A stretch of 64,000 nucleotides of DNA from Proteromonas lacertae (lineage: Eukaryota; Sar; Bigyra; Opalinata; Proteromonadidae), in the NCBI GenBank assembly GCA_002245135.1, contig NGBS01000888.1, forward strand, positions 62,001 through 126,000, written 5' to 3'. A program made the position numbers and the translations under genes. Below are positions 24,080 to 36,237 of the stretch, piece after piece. Under the pieces are notes generated by a model. The model searched no databases. It was not told where the DNA came from and saw only the letters and a list, made by a program, of their open reading frames with translations. Position 1 is the first letter of the stretch. Each line of letters opens with the position of its first letter.

Positions 24080-25456
24080 ATGAATAGTGATGATGAAGAT
24101 GATGATTTACAAGTTCCACAACAGGAATATGAAAAACCTCCAATTTATATGAATTTAATTGTCTCCGATTGTCCATTTAAAGTATGTGTGGGAAATGGCA
24201 ATCAAACAATAAAATGGCTAGCTATTTTTGGAGCTACACTGTACAATGACATGAAATCAAATGAAAAGCCACAGAGTAAAACACTAAGAACTGCATTAAT
24301 AAAAGATAAAGGAACTAGTCATCAAATATACACTCCTTCAGCTGTACGTTTTTCAGAAGGAACTCATAATATAATTCATCCAGATATACATATCAGAGAT
24401 ATATTTCCTCAAGGTGGAACTGTATTAATCGAATTACAAAAAGAAGCTCCATTAAATGAATTTGGAGAACCAATATACTCATTATGGAGAAGAATAGCAT
24501 TTAATATAAGTGAAAATACAAAACAAGAGTATGAAATTAACATAATTGTTTTATTTTTTTAATAGTTTACCAGATATTGCCACATTAGACTTACAGGATC
24601 GTATTATTTACAGAGATTTTGATCGTCTAAGTTATGTTTACAATCCTATACAAACTCCACAAGAAATTGCCTATGCAATTCAACAAGATTTCAAAAGAAT
24701 TCATATAGAGGATATTGTTAGTACATATGAAGAACTGAGAGTAATAACAAATGCATTTTTAAACAATTTCTTATATCTTAACAAATTATTTGAATTATAT
24801 AGTTATCCAAACCATTTTATATTAGAAGAACATTTAGATTCATTGTTTAGTAGATTAGAAAGTACAGACATACCATTTGACTATTATAACACTGTAAGAA
24901 GAGGTGAGATGGAATATATCGATAATAAATATTCAAGATATGAATTTTTTGAATTAATTATTCGATTATTCTACCATCAGAATATGATTAATGAATCAGC
25001 ACCGCTAGTACAGTTGATAGCTGATGGTATTAAGATATTTGTGAAATCTATTAAAAAGATATTCAGTTCAATGACATTAGATGCATTATTTTCAAATGTA
25101 TATTTATACTTTTATATTTATTTATTGCAATAGAAAGTACAACCTGTGTTAATTAATCAAATTGATAATTTGAAGAGATGTTATGAACATTATTCAAAAA
25201 CAAGTAGTAAATATATAACCTTAGGAGAATTTGCTAAATTTATTAACGATATTGAGCTCAATCCTAATCATCAAGAAGATATTGCTCAAACGATGAGAAA
25301 TTTATATGATAGAGATACATCTCATTCTATTATCTTAGATAAGTTGATATATCCTGATTTTCTTGAAGCTTTCGCAAAGTATTTTTATAATCTATTTTTT
25401 ATTGTAATAGATGTTGTATAAACAAGTCAATGAAAGTCACTGCTACTATAAAGTGA
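24080..25456 (+). CDS. Conserved-looking protein of unknown function
   Basis: Starts MNSDDEDDDLQVPQQEY at 24080 and runs through four exons, with GTAT...TAG introns near 24529, 25099 and 25380, to TGA at 25456; about 420 residues. The first domain (YMNLIVSDCPFKVCVGNGNQ, then KWLAIFGATLYND) looks like a compact beta domain. The rest is helical (DFKRIHIEDIVSTYEELRVI; FFELIIRLFYHQ), and the last part resembles an EF-hand pair without clear calcium loops (YITLGEFAKFINDIELN, DKLIYPDFLEAF). It could be a ciliary protein given the flagellar gene nearby, but I do not recognise the family. Confidence 0.7.
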
Positions 25457-25592
25457 TAAAATTGTAAATGTGCTCAATGATTTAGAGAATTTTATTATAA
25501 AATTGAAAATTGCATAATTGTATTTCTTATTATTTGTTATATATACATTTACATCACTTTTATAAAAACATTTTCTTAAAAGAATTATTAAC

Positions 25593-27532
25593 TTATCTAG
25601 TTTTCTGATGAAATCTAACTGCATTTTTCTTTCTTCGAGGTGGAGGAGTTAAATAATCAACTAATTTACCAAATCCATACAATATCAAAAATCCACCAAA
25701 TATAATAACTACAGTACCAACACTAAAGAAGTTGTTATACATATCAAACCATTCAGATATAAATAAACTCCATTCAGGAATTGCCAATTGTTTTTGAAAT
25801 GACAATAAAACAGCTTTCTCTCTCCACCTTCTTGTATTGACTGTTAATCGATAAGTTTCTCGATTTTGAAATTCTAAATGAATAAAATTATCACCAAATT
25901 CTTCATATTTTCGAAATATATATGAATAATATTCTGCTGTATCTTTCTACATAAATTAAAATATTTTAAATATATAATCATTATACTTCATCTCCTTGAT
26001 ATTTATTCACTAAATACTCTGAATGTCTTACTATATGTTCACCTACAATTCTTGTTATTAAATATGGTATTTTATATTTCTCTAATGACTGTATTATTCC
26101 ACAATTCGCTAATTCATCATCAATATTTATATCAATAGGAGTCATTTTATTCTTTCCCCACTAATAATAATAATAATTTAGTGTATATATATATATATAC
26201 ATTTCTAATTTGATCTTCTTTCATATATATTCCATTCTTTATTTTACTTGCTTTCTCTAAGTATATTTGACCTTCCTCTTCTTTTCCTAGCTTAATTAAT
26301 AGTATTCCTAATTTCTTAGAAGTTATATAATCATTATTATCTTCATTCAAATTATCTCTTAATATTTTTTCTTCATTTATCATTTTATTAGCATAATCTC
26401 CACCTGATATTTCCATCCAAACATTATTATTATTTATTATATTTAATATATACTCACCATCACTTTTAGTGACTAAAACACAAGGAATATTGATATTTAT
26501 TTCATGATTATCATTATTATATTCATTATCTTTATTTGGAATTGTCATTGCTTCTAATTTCTCTTTATCATTAATTATTATTAAACCAGATGCACCTAAT
26601 TCTATAGCATTTATTGCTTTAGTTATAAATGGACAATTACCACGTTTCATTACCAATATTGAACCTGTTATTTGATTTTGTAACGAATCTATTTTTTCTA
26701 TTTCATTAAAACAACCATCAATTGGATTTGATAGTATTAATGGCGATTTTAATGACTTATTTGTTTGTAATAATTGTCCAAATTCCCCTGAAGTACATTT
26801 TATTGATTTTTTATATTCTTTTGGTTCAATTATTTTACAAGTTCCGTTAAAAACTGAACTTAACTTGGTTGGATATTCTTTCTCAAATATATTGTATCTA
26901 TCTGTTGGTACATATGAATTTAACTCTGGATTGTTGATATACTTACTATACAGATAAAAAAAATATATTAATTAATTAATTGATTATACTTGTATAAATT
27001 TACTAATCTTTCATGTGTCTCACGTGGTACTGCTTCCGTAGTAAATCGACTAATGCCAAAATCTTTCAGAGATTTATAGAATGAGTGTAATATTGAGATT
27101 TCCCATCTTGTTGTTTTATTTATATATCTATTTTATCATAAACACATTAATTATTATATATAGATACGGTAATTGCAATTTATCATTGATCTGCAATGAA
27201 AAATGAGTTAAATATGCTGTAGTTGGATCTAAATCTCTCAGCGAATGTGAAATTGCGTTAGATGTCTCTAAATTATTCAAAATATCTAAATAATATCTTG
27301 AGCAGTATTGTGTTTTGTAAGTGTGACTAGAATTAGAGAGAATACAATACAAATATTTGAAGATATTTCTATAATGAGTATCATTTTCAACATGACGAAT
27401 AGCAACTTCGCCTCTTCTTCTAGTCCACACATAATCAGCAACTAGTTGGTCATACTCTGGTATATTTCCTGGTTTCAAATCAGCTTTAACAAAATTCACA
27501 ATCCATATTATTAACAATATAAATATCCTCAT
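25593..27532 (-). CDS. PA-domain type I membrane protein, sorting-receptor-like
   Basis: Signal peptide (MRIFILLIIWIVNFVKAD), then a lumenal region of about 450 residues. The protease-associated domain is clear: GSILVMKRGNCPFITKA, then ASGLIIINDKE, with IPCVLVTKSDGEYI. A membrane helix (FSVGTVVIIFGGFLILYGFG near 25660-25720) and a short basic tail ending RRKKNAVRFHQKTR follow. This topology matches vacuolar sorting receptors and PA-TM proteins, but no EGF or RING domain follows. Four introns, two with (TA)n or (TAA)n runs (near 26160-26200). The coding frame runs through the methionine at 25805, which is not a start. Confidence 0.78.
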
Positions 27533-27608
27533 TTTGAAAGATAAATAAGAATTTGATTTTATATAAGCTCGAATTCCTATTTTATCAAGCCATTTTTTCT
27601 TTTTAAAA
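27533..27608. promoter_or_regulatory. 76-bp divergent promoter
   Basis: All of the DNA between the divergent starts of the PA-domain gene and the RING gene. AT-rich and ending in T-rich sequence just before the RING start. No recognised motif. Confidence 0.4.
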
Positions 27609-28104
27609 ATGCAAGACGTTACTTCTGTTAATGTAGTTAGAAATATACTGAGACAATCAATTATGCTATCAGATAATATCTTAAGTGTTTATAGAAACAT
27701 TCAACTACTTGAAAGTGAAAATCTTTGTGGAGAGATTGCTTCAGAAACTTCCTACTCTCAAAGTGATGAATGTATGTTGTATGGTAATAATGAATGTCCT
27801 ATATGCTATGAAGTGGTTGATGAGACGAGAATAAGTTACACGTAGATATATGCTATTTTAGTGTTTAGAGAATGTTGTAAACATATAATTCATGAAGATT
27901 GTTACTATAAGTTGCTGTGTTTATCAAAGAACAACAGACAATGTTGTGTTGTATGTCAAAGAGAATATGTGTATGATAATACAATCAAGATTAAAAATGT
28001 TTGATAAATCTATAATATATATATCATTTTAGATGAATAAAAGGATGAAAGAGAAGAACAGAAGAATTATAGAGTATTTAAAGGATGATATGGATTTTAT
28101 CTAA
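27609..28104 (+). CDS. Small RING-type protein, likely E3 ubiquitin ligase
   Basis: Three exons, about 145 residues. CPICYEVVDETRI, a 27-nt intron, then CCKHIIHEDCYYKL and QCCVCQREY supply a RING-like Cys/His ladder (CxxC, CxHxxHxxC, CxxC). A last exon adds a basic helical tail (MNKRMKEKNRRIIEYLKDD) ending in TAA at 28104. The N-terminus is helical, without a membrane segment. The second ligand pair is slightly compressed against the C3HC4 consensus, so zinc binding is likely but not certain. It ends 45 bp from the convergent PH gene. Confidence 0.72.
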
Positions 28105-28149
28105 ACTGTCACACGCAAAACATATATAAATTAGATTTTTAAATTAATT

Positions 28150-29452
28150 TTAAGGTGTTGAAGATGATAATTTTTGCATTTTGGATATTTTTGAAGCAAT
28201 TTTCAAATATCTCTTCACATGAGGCTTTTCTGAGTTATCTTTAACTTGTCTAATTATTATTATATACAACTATATACAAATAATTCATCATTCTAACATC
28301 ATTTTCTTGTAAAGCATGCTTCAATTTGTCATTTTCATAATCAACAAATACTTCATTTCTTCTATTTATATTAATATTTATAACTATAAACAATACAGAT
28401 CTTCATATTCTGACTCATCAAGAAAATTGCAATGATGAAACAATGATAATCTTCTTAATTGCATTATTTTGTATGAATAATCTCTCGAAGATGATTGAAT
28501 ATGCTTTTCTTTCTGATCAATAAAGAATCTCTTCAATCCTTCTCTTTCTTCTTCACTTATATACCCTTTTTCAACAAAAATTGATTTAGGTTGTGTTGAA
28601 TCTGGAATTTCATTCTCATTATTTGTAGAATAATGGTGATGGTGATTATGATGTAAATATCTTCTCATTTTTATTTCATCATTTTCTTCTTTTCTTATTC
28701 CATTATATTCTTGGTGTAATGCATCACTTCTATATATATATATAACATTAAATATAATAATAATAATTATTATTATACACAAATTTTGGAACACCAACAC
28801 TCACTGGCATATATCTAGCAGGTAAACTATCATTTCCAGTTTTTAGCCTTTCATAATATTTTGTATAATCATCAAATAATACATCATATTGAGCTCTTTT
28901 TGCTTCTAATAATCTTAATAAATATTCACTTGATTCATATAAAGTGTTATCAGTTCTATAAAACAAATAATTGATATATATTATTACTTTTCTAAATCTT
29001 CTGTTGTTACATTTATTGCTGCTTCTATAACAGATATCCATCTTTCAAATTGTACAACTGTAGGAGCTCTAAATATATATGAAAATTCTGTATTAGGGAT
29101 TCCCAGTTCAAAGCATTTACCATAGTTCTTTTTACTCTTTGAATTATAAACTGAAAAATTCACTCGCTCTGACACTAATGTTATTGCACCACGCTCTTTA
29201 TGACCTATTATTCCTATTGGTGTTTCATGCTACATAATACTTAGAATAAAGAAAATGTACATTATCTTTGAACCATCTCATTTCATAATATGTTTTGATT
29301 GGACTGTCTGAGGTACACTCCTTTGTACATTTATAACTACATTTATGTTAAAGTTTCATATACACCATGCAATACCTCTTGTCCCAGCTTTTCCAAAACA
29401 CCATATTACTTTGACGTTCTAACCAACCTTCGAATATAACTGGAGGAGACAT
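28150..29452 (-). CDS. PH-domain protein
   Basis: Starts MSPPVIFEGWLERQSNMVFW at 29452, the typical first strand of a pleckstrin homology domain. Over three exons it reaches FRAPTVVQFERWISVIEAAI, the C-terminal PH helix with its tryptophan. Helical, His/Glu-rich sequence follows (EYLLRLLEAKRAQYDVLF; EEEREGLKRFFIDQKEK) and then a basic tail ending KLSSSTP. One junction near 28384-28370 does not splice in frame and may hide an indel. Probable phosphoinositide or membrane binding. An intron near 28740-28780 is pure (TA)n/(TAA)n. Confidence 0.72.
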
Positions 29453-29588
29453 TTTTCTCTCTAATTATTAAAGCAGTTTGAATTTTAAAAAAATGTCAAT
29501 TATATGTAATATTTACCAAACATAGTTCGACTGTTTATTTTTTATAAATTTGTTTTTTGAAATAAATAGAAAGGAAGGTGTGATATAA

Positions 29589-31497
29589 ATGTTTGCAAGA
29601 ACACCAAGAACCCCTTTCAGACAAGACTTAAAAGATAATACTGGTCTATCAATAATTGATACTTGGACAACTAACTATAAAGAAGAAGGTAATAGCCTTC
29701 GATTAGCATATAATCATGGAATACCATCTATACAGTGTATAGATGTTTATTTATATTTGTTTAGCTATCTACAAAAGAGAAGCAGGTGGGCCAGAATATG
29801 ACGTGAAATTAGATTTTATAAGTACTCATCCTTCTTCTCCATCACCTCGATTTCATAAACCTAGAGAACCGCCTCCATTTATTAAGAAGGGAATTCCAGG
29901 TCCAGCAGATTATCATCCTATTGAAAGATCGACATCACCTGGATTTACATTTAATTGGGATGATATATCAAAACATGGACCAGATCACTACGCTGAAGAT
30001 CCAGGTCCAGCTAATTATAAACCAAATGCAAACTTTCATCCAATAGGAAAAGCTTATGAATTTCATCACCCATCTCCAAGATTTCAAAAAATTTCATTAA
30101 TAGATCCAGTAAGAAACAGAGGCCCAGGTGCTTATGTAAAAGTAGAAATGGAAGCTAAAACAATAACTCATTTTCCACTATCACATACTAAAAGAGATTG
30201 TTGTCAACCTTCATTTTATAAGAATAAAGGAACATTTAAATATAATACAAAAACAGATTTTGTAGAAAGAAACAAAGAAAATAATGTAGTTTTAACATCT
30301 GAAACAAAACTACAGACAATCGAAATAAAGAGTCAAATAAAAGAAGAAAGAATGGAAAAAGCCAAAATTAGAGCTGAAGAAGCATATAAAGAAAAATTAG
30401 AAAGATATCATCAGTATCAAGAAAAATTGAACTTTAAAAAGAGAAGAGAATTGAATTTTAAATTCAAATCAAAATGGTATAGATATTTATCTCATCCAAT
30501 ACTTTTGAATAATTTAAGATATATTTTAGTTACAGAGTGTAAACAAAGAGAAATGGATTATAAATTAAATGAAATTGTTAAAAAGAGAGCTATTATAATG
30601 GGATTTATACATAATATATATCTTTTTGTTTAATCTAATAGAAATTTGTTTTCATTAACATTTTATAAGATATTAATGAGAAGAATTCGTAAAATTCAGA
30701 ACTTTTTGATTAAGAGACATAGGTATAGATGTAGAAAAAGACTAGAAAGAAACGCATTAATAATAAAACCATTTGTTATGCAAGTAATCTTGAAGAATAA
30801 TATAAAATTAATACATATAAAAATGGAAGTATTAAGAAAATGGCTTTCTAGATGGATTTACTGTAAAAGAGAATGTTTTAAGTTATTTGAAGATTTAGGT
30901 GTATATTTGAATTCAATGAATAAAGAGAAAATAACCAAAAAAATTCTTAAAAAATATGAAGGGAAGAAAAAGCCAATGTTTAATTATATGGGAGAAAAAA
31001 TAGCATCAAATCCCAAAAAGAAGAAGAAAATAAAATTGAATATAACAGAAGAAAAGGTGTTTGAAATATCACATAAAATATATGATAATTTAAAAGAGCA
31101 AAATAAATATTCACAGATAATCAAAAGAAAAAATTCTGAAAAGAAATATACCATATACAGAATGGGAACATTTCATCCAAAAGTTGAATTATATTTATCC
31201 GAATTCTATGATGCTTATTTTGCTGACTATAAAGAATACAAACGAAAAGAAGCTGAAGAAGAAGAAGCAAATAGACCCAAACCCAAACCACCACCTTCCC
31301 AACCATCATCAAGAAGAACTTCACAGATTAGTGATGGAAATAGAAAAAGTAGAATATCAATTTTGAGAAGGAAATCTAGAATATCAACAGCATCTAAAAG
31401 AAATTCTGAAATTGTGAGTGATAAAATACCTGAAACTATTCAAGAAGAAGAATCAATTAAGGATGATAATAATAGTAATAAGATAGTTGAAGTATGA
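29589..31497 (+). CDS. SHIPPO / sperm-tail PG-rich repeat protein
   Basis: Contains GGPEYDVKLDF, PGPADYHP, GPDHYAEDPGPANYKP and RGPGAYVKV, the PGPxxY repeats of ODF3/SHIPPO proteins that associate with axonemal microtubules. A long basic coiled coil (30300-31100) and a Pro/Ser/Arg-rich tail follow. One intron near 29736 is canonical. Near 30600-30640 the frame is interrupted by one stop without any GT donor: either a non-canonical intron (a GA...TAG form is possible) or a substitution. The frame is the same on both sides. About 610 residues. It indicates a flagellated organism. Confidence 0.78.
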
Positions 31498-31547
31498 GAT
31501 AGATAAGTATATTTAAATATTTATTGATAAATTTTAGTTTTAATATT

Positions 31548-32006
31548 TTGAATTGTATTGATATTTCTTTATTTACATACATTTCCATTCTATGCATATC
31601 ATTTTCGGTTTTAATTTCGGATATATACGTAAAAGGAATAGATATTGAAGGTATCACTACTATTGAACGAGATTTACAACTTATCAAATCCATTAAATGA
31701 GTTTCTGCTATTGACTCCAGAGTAGATCTATCACAATACAAATCACTACTATCTAGAATCTATTCAAATGTTATATATTTTATTATACGATTGGATTTCG
31801 AAGTGATCGACTTTAATAATATGTATATCTGATTTTGAATAAGATTTTAAATAACACTATTAAATCATAATATTCATTATACAGTATAAGAAAGACAATA
31901 TAAACAACACAAAAAAGACGTACAATTCTTCAGGTGTAATATATTTGGGTAAAACATCTATACTTATTAAGTTTTTATGACTTGAAACTCCGAAATCAAA
32001 GTTCAT
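31548..32006 (-). pseudogene. Truncated 5' part of the RING E3 gene
   Basis: Starts at 32006 like the complete copies at 36238 and 53254 and follows them through LDSSDLYCDRSTLES and IKTENDMHRMEMYVNK. The match stops at 31548; the frame then runs into unrelated Leu/Ile/Tyr codons and stops at 31457. The RING itself is missing, so this fragment cannot be a ligase. Confidence 0.75.
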
Positions 32007-32405
32007 TCGTTATAAAAATCAAAATTTAATATCAAACTATGTTTGAACTTTCTGAAACGATATAATTTGTTTTATTCTTATAACTCAGCCATTCTTTATC
32101 AAACACATTATATTATCATCATTAACAAATACACAAACATTAACATCAACAAAACTTAATATTTTACTTACTTTTATAATAATTACCCCATTTACCACTG
32201 TTTTTACTATACCAATCCATTGGATAAATTGCTTTATATTCACATTCACCAATACAACAATAAAACTCATAGGGAGTTAAAACTGGTTTGGAAAAGCCAG
32301 TTCCCCAATCTATACACAACCTTGGACAAGCTATTTCTATCCAATAATCAACATCATCAAATAATGTCAACTAGATATTATACACATAATAGAATATATA
32401 TATAT
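31548..32405. repeat. Third copy of the DPH1-3'/RING-5' segment
   Basis: Matches 52797-53655 in the same orientation and 35888-36690 inverted. It holds the last DPH1 exon plus the first exons of the RING gene. Its left boundary (31548) falls inside RING coding sequence after NKEISIQF. Its right boundary lies in the (TA)n intron before the last DPH1 exon. This is the only copy joined to a complete DPH1 gene. Confidence 0.85.
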
Positions 32406-33446
32406 ATTTATTTATTTATACTTTTGAAGGAAATATTTCTGATAATAAAATGATAAAATAGTCTTTATTGTGATTTTTTAATAATTCTTCTATTCTTTTT
32501 AATACAGAGGGATTTCCCTATTTATATATTATATATATTTTTTATATATATATTTACTTGTTTTCCTAATGTGCCTACTACTATTCCCACTTTATTACAT
32601 TTGTTAGCTTTCATTATCATTTTATATCTTGTATCTAACATCAATTCATGATTATATTCTTCTACTGTAAAAGATTTACTATTGCAATAATATTAAAACT
32701 ATTGAATATACTCATATGGATTATATCTATAAGATTTGGCATGTGGATTCTGTATAATTGCAGATTCTATATGAAATCTACCATCACTAACAAATATAAG
32801 AGTATTATATTCATTTAATTGTGGAGATGTACAGCCTAACACTTCACCACCACTTAATGGCTTTTCTTGAGGTATAATTATATTTGAATATTTATCTTTC
32901 AATATATTTAAGGCTTCATTTATTGATTTTGTGAATTGAACTGTACTTAATAAACAGATTTTGTTGTTTGTTGGAATATTCTTTTCGATTGTTTTTACTA
33001 AATGATCAACATCTATTTTTATTCTTACAAATACATATAATGTTTTTATTGACATATATTGAACTGGAACTAAACAGCTATGTCCATAATGAACTAACAA
33101 ATCACAACCACAGTTTTTACTTGTATAATCATCAACACAACAAGCACCATATGTTACATCACCTAAAATTACTGTTGAATATTTGGTAAAATGTGTTAAT
33201 ATATCACTAATAACACATGAATATCTATTTATTGTTATATAAAAAAATACATTATAAGACCTTCTGGAAACTGAAGACCTACACATTTGTATTTATTTTT
33301 AAGTATTGTATGTATGGTTTTAGGAATTTCAAAATCATAATTTGAAGGTAATTTCTCTAATGCTTTGTTCAAATTGTCATTATCAACAATAAAGTTAGGT
33401 ATTCTGTTCGATATCGTCTGAACTACTCTTTTCTGAGTGGATTTTT
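32164..33446 (-). CDS. DPH1: Diphthamide biosynthesis protein 1 (radical SAM-like subunit)
   Basis: DPH1, with DPH2, transfers the 3-amino-3-carboxypropyl group of S-adenosylmethionine to the target histidine of translation elongation factor 2 using a 4Fe-4S cluster. The order of motifs is complete: [40 protein letters not shown] (cluster cysteine), [23 protein letters not shown] (cluster cysteine), [34 protein letters not shown] (cluster cysteine) and LTPYEF with YPMDWYS. Four or more introns, two with (TA)n. The first codon is not resolved: an in-frame TAA lies just upstream of KSTQKRVV, so the start exon may be further upstream. Divergent from the BTB gene. Confidence 0.93.
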
Positions 33447-33623
33447 CTTAAATCATATATTCACATTATAATATGCTCATAATCACATTACTAAACTAGA
33501 ATATAATAATAGTATTGTATTTATGTTTATATATCAACAATAGAATCACATTTTAATTTTTGGGTTATTCAAAATTTTGATAAAAATCCAATTTCGTTAT
33601 TTTTGTTATATATTTACATAAAG

Positions 33624-35747
33624 ATGATAAGAAAAGTGAATAAAGAAATAAGAGAAGAGGGGTATATTTTATATTTATTTTTATGATAGATTATGCAGAT
33701 TATTGGTCGAAAGTGGTTTTGGTGATATGGAAGTGAAGATTGGAGATAATCGAATAATGTCAATCAAATCAATTTTAGTGAATGGAAATGGAACTTTGAG
33801 GAAAATCCTGTTAGATCCTCAGTTTGTTGGAGTTTTAGAGTTATATGAAGAAATCGAAGAAATTGGCTATTATGAGATGGAGAAATACTACAGTGGTGGT
33901 GAACTGATAATGTGTAAAGAGAATGTGTGTGAAGTGTTGATGTTTTGTTTATGTTATTGTGAAAAAGAGATAATAAATGATTGTTATGAATTTGTGAAGA
34001 ATAATATAGATGATGAAGTATTAATGAAATTAATTCATATCTGTAATGTATTTGGTGGATGTTTGAGAGAGATAGAAGACTTGAAAAATATGGAAATAGA
34101 AAAGCGAGGATATAAATATTTATATAATAATGAATATTTGTTGAGATTAGAAATGAATAATTTGATTGAGATATTAAATATGAAAGATGTGATAATAGTG
34201 AATGAGTTATGGTTATTAAATCGCTTATTGGAATGGTATAAATTCCAAAAGAATGAGAAAGATAATAAAGAGATAGAAGATGATTTTAAACAATTGATAG
34301 AAGAAGATATCGATTATGAAAAGATAAAAGAGAATGAGATAGAAAAAGAGAATAAAGAAATGTTGAAAGAAATGAAAATAGAGTTAAAGAAAAATGAATG
34401 TAAAAATCATATAGAAATATATTTAATAAAAGATGAGAGAATTCAAAATGTAATAATCAACAATTACAATGAAGATAATAAAGAAGAAGTATTTAATGAA
34501 GAAGAAAGAGGAATATTGGATAGAATGAAAGAAGAAGAGTTAAATGATGTAATATTGTCATTATTTAACATGAATAATATAAAAATGATAGAAATCGCAT
34601 CAATGATAATGAATTACAAAAATGAGAAAATCGAAAGTATAAATACTAAAAATATATTTAAATAGAATATATCTCAAATATCGAAAAGAGAACTATGTTA
34701 AGTAAAATATGTATAGAATATAATGAGAATAAAAGAAATCGAACAATGAAGTGTTTATGTTTATTTATTGAAAATATGAAAAACATCAAAACTATTCAAA
34801 ATCATTGTGAAAAAGAAATTTTCTTTAGAATATTGAATGAAGATAATTATTTAAATTCCAAATCAAAAGAATTGTTAATCGAATATATTCAAGATATGAA
34901 ACTGAGTTTAGAAGAAGAAGAAGAAATGAGTGAAATAATCAATGATAAAGAGTTATTGAATGAATTAAAAACAAAAGAAATCACATCATTTTCATATCCT
35001 CAATCAGAATATTCATTTATATTAGATGAAGAAATGTCAATAATTCCTTCATTTGATGGAAATCGATGTGATTTTTCAATTAATCCTTCCTTACAATATG
35101 GAATAATATTAGATAAAAAAAGTGGAATAATTCATGGAAAAGTATATAAAGAAATTGAAAATAGAGAATATGAAATAACCTGTAAGAATATTGTAAGTGA
35201 AAAGAAAATCAAAAAAACATTAGAATTTGTGGATGTGAAATTTGAAGAGTTAAACAAAAGTAAAAAAATATCAATATCAAATAATGGGAAATTAATTACA
35301 AACACAAACGGTGGTAGCAGTCATTGTTATTTGAATTTGAAAATGGAAAGCGGAGTTTATTATATCAAATATAAATTTCATAAAAATGGAAGTTGTGATG
35401 ATGAAATGATGTTAGGATTATCAACTGATAATACATATTCTGGTTATCATATTTGTGATAAATCAGCAACATGTAATTATGCTGCTTCGAATAAAAAAAG
35501 TCAAGATATAACTGATGATTGTCATATTGGAAGAATTGTTAAAAATAATCCAAATTTTAAAAATCATGGAAATGGTTCAATTTATGAAGTAATTGTTGAT
35601 ATGAATAAAAGAGAATTCAAGATTAAACATAACAATTCACATTACTATTTACTTGTTAAAGATTTACCATCTCCATTATATACATATGCTATATTAGGAG
35701 GAATTTACACTTCAATTGAATTATTATCAGTATCTCATCAAAACTAA
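33624..35747 (+). CDS. BTB-domain protein with Ig-like and beta-rich C-terminus
   Basis: Exon 1 (33624-33661) joins over a 28-nt intron to LCRLLVESGFGDMEVKIGDN, a BTB start (GFGDMEVKIGDNRIMSIKSIL), followed by a BACK-like helical part and long Lys/Glu/Asn-rich stretches. A single-base break near 34660 in an A/T run separates this from the rest (from 34695), which is in the next frame. I read it as one gene of about 690 residues. The second half has FSINPSLQYGIILDKKSGII, like a putative Ig (He_PIG) module, then a Cys-containing beta-rich domain (SSHCYLNLKMESGVYYIKYK) perhaps related to SPRY. Confidence 0.65.
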
Positions 35748-35887
35748 ATAGCATTTTGATATGATTGACATTAAATATCTTCTATATACTCTACTTATTC
35801 ATTTTTTATAATTAAATTCGATAATATATTTTTTTAAATGTTTTATATATTAAATTTACATGACTATCATAATGGATATCTATTCAA

Positions 35888-36080
35888 TGATGTTGATTAT
35901 TGGATAGAAATAGCTTGTCCAAGGTTGTGTATAGATTGGGGAACTGGCTTTTCCAAACCAGTTTTAACTCCCTATGAGTTTTATTGTTGTATTGGTGAAT
36001 GTGAATATAAAGCAATTTATCCAATGGATTGGTATAGTAAAAACAGTGGTAAATGGGGTAATTATTATAAAAGTAAATAA
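35888..36080 (+). pseudogene. DPH1 last-exon fragment (left arm)
   Basis: Encodes [18 protein letters not shown] to the stop, matching the last exon of DPH1. Everything upstream is missing and the sequence before 35888 is unrelated. No promoter or start is expected. Confidence 0.85.
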
Positions 36081-36237
36081 AATATTAAGTTTTGTTGATG
36101 TTAATGTTTGTGTATTTGTTAATGATGATAATATAATGTGTTTGATAAAGAATGGCTGAGTTATAAGAATAAAACAAATTATATCGTTTCAGAAAGTTCA
36201 AACATAGTTTGATATTAAATTTTGATTTTTATAACGA

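Noticed and set aside
30600-30646. Two separate genes in the SHIPPO region
   Set aside because: Both parts are in the same frame with the same basic coiled-coil composition; only one stop and no donor separate them, so one gene with an odd junction is more likely.
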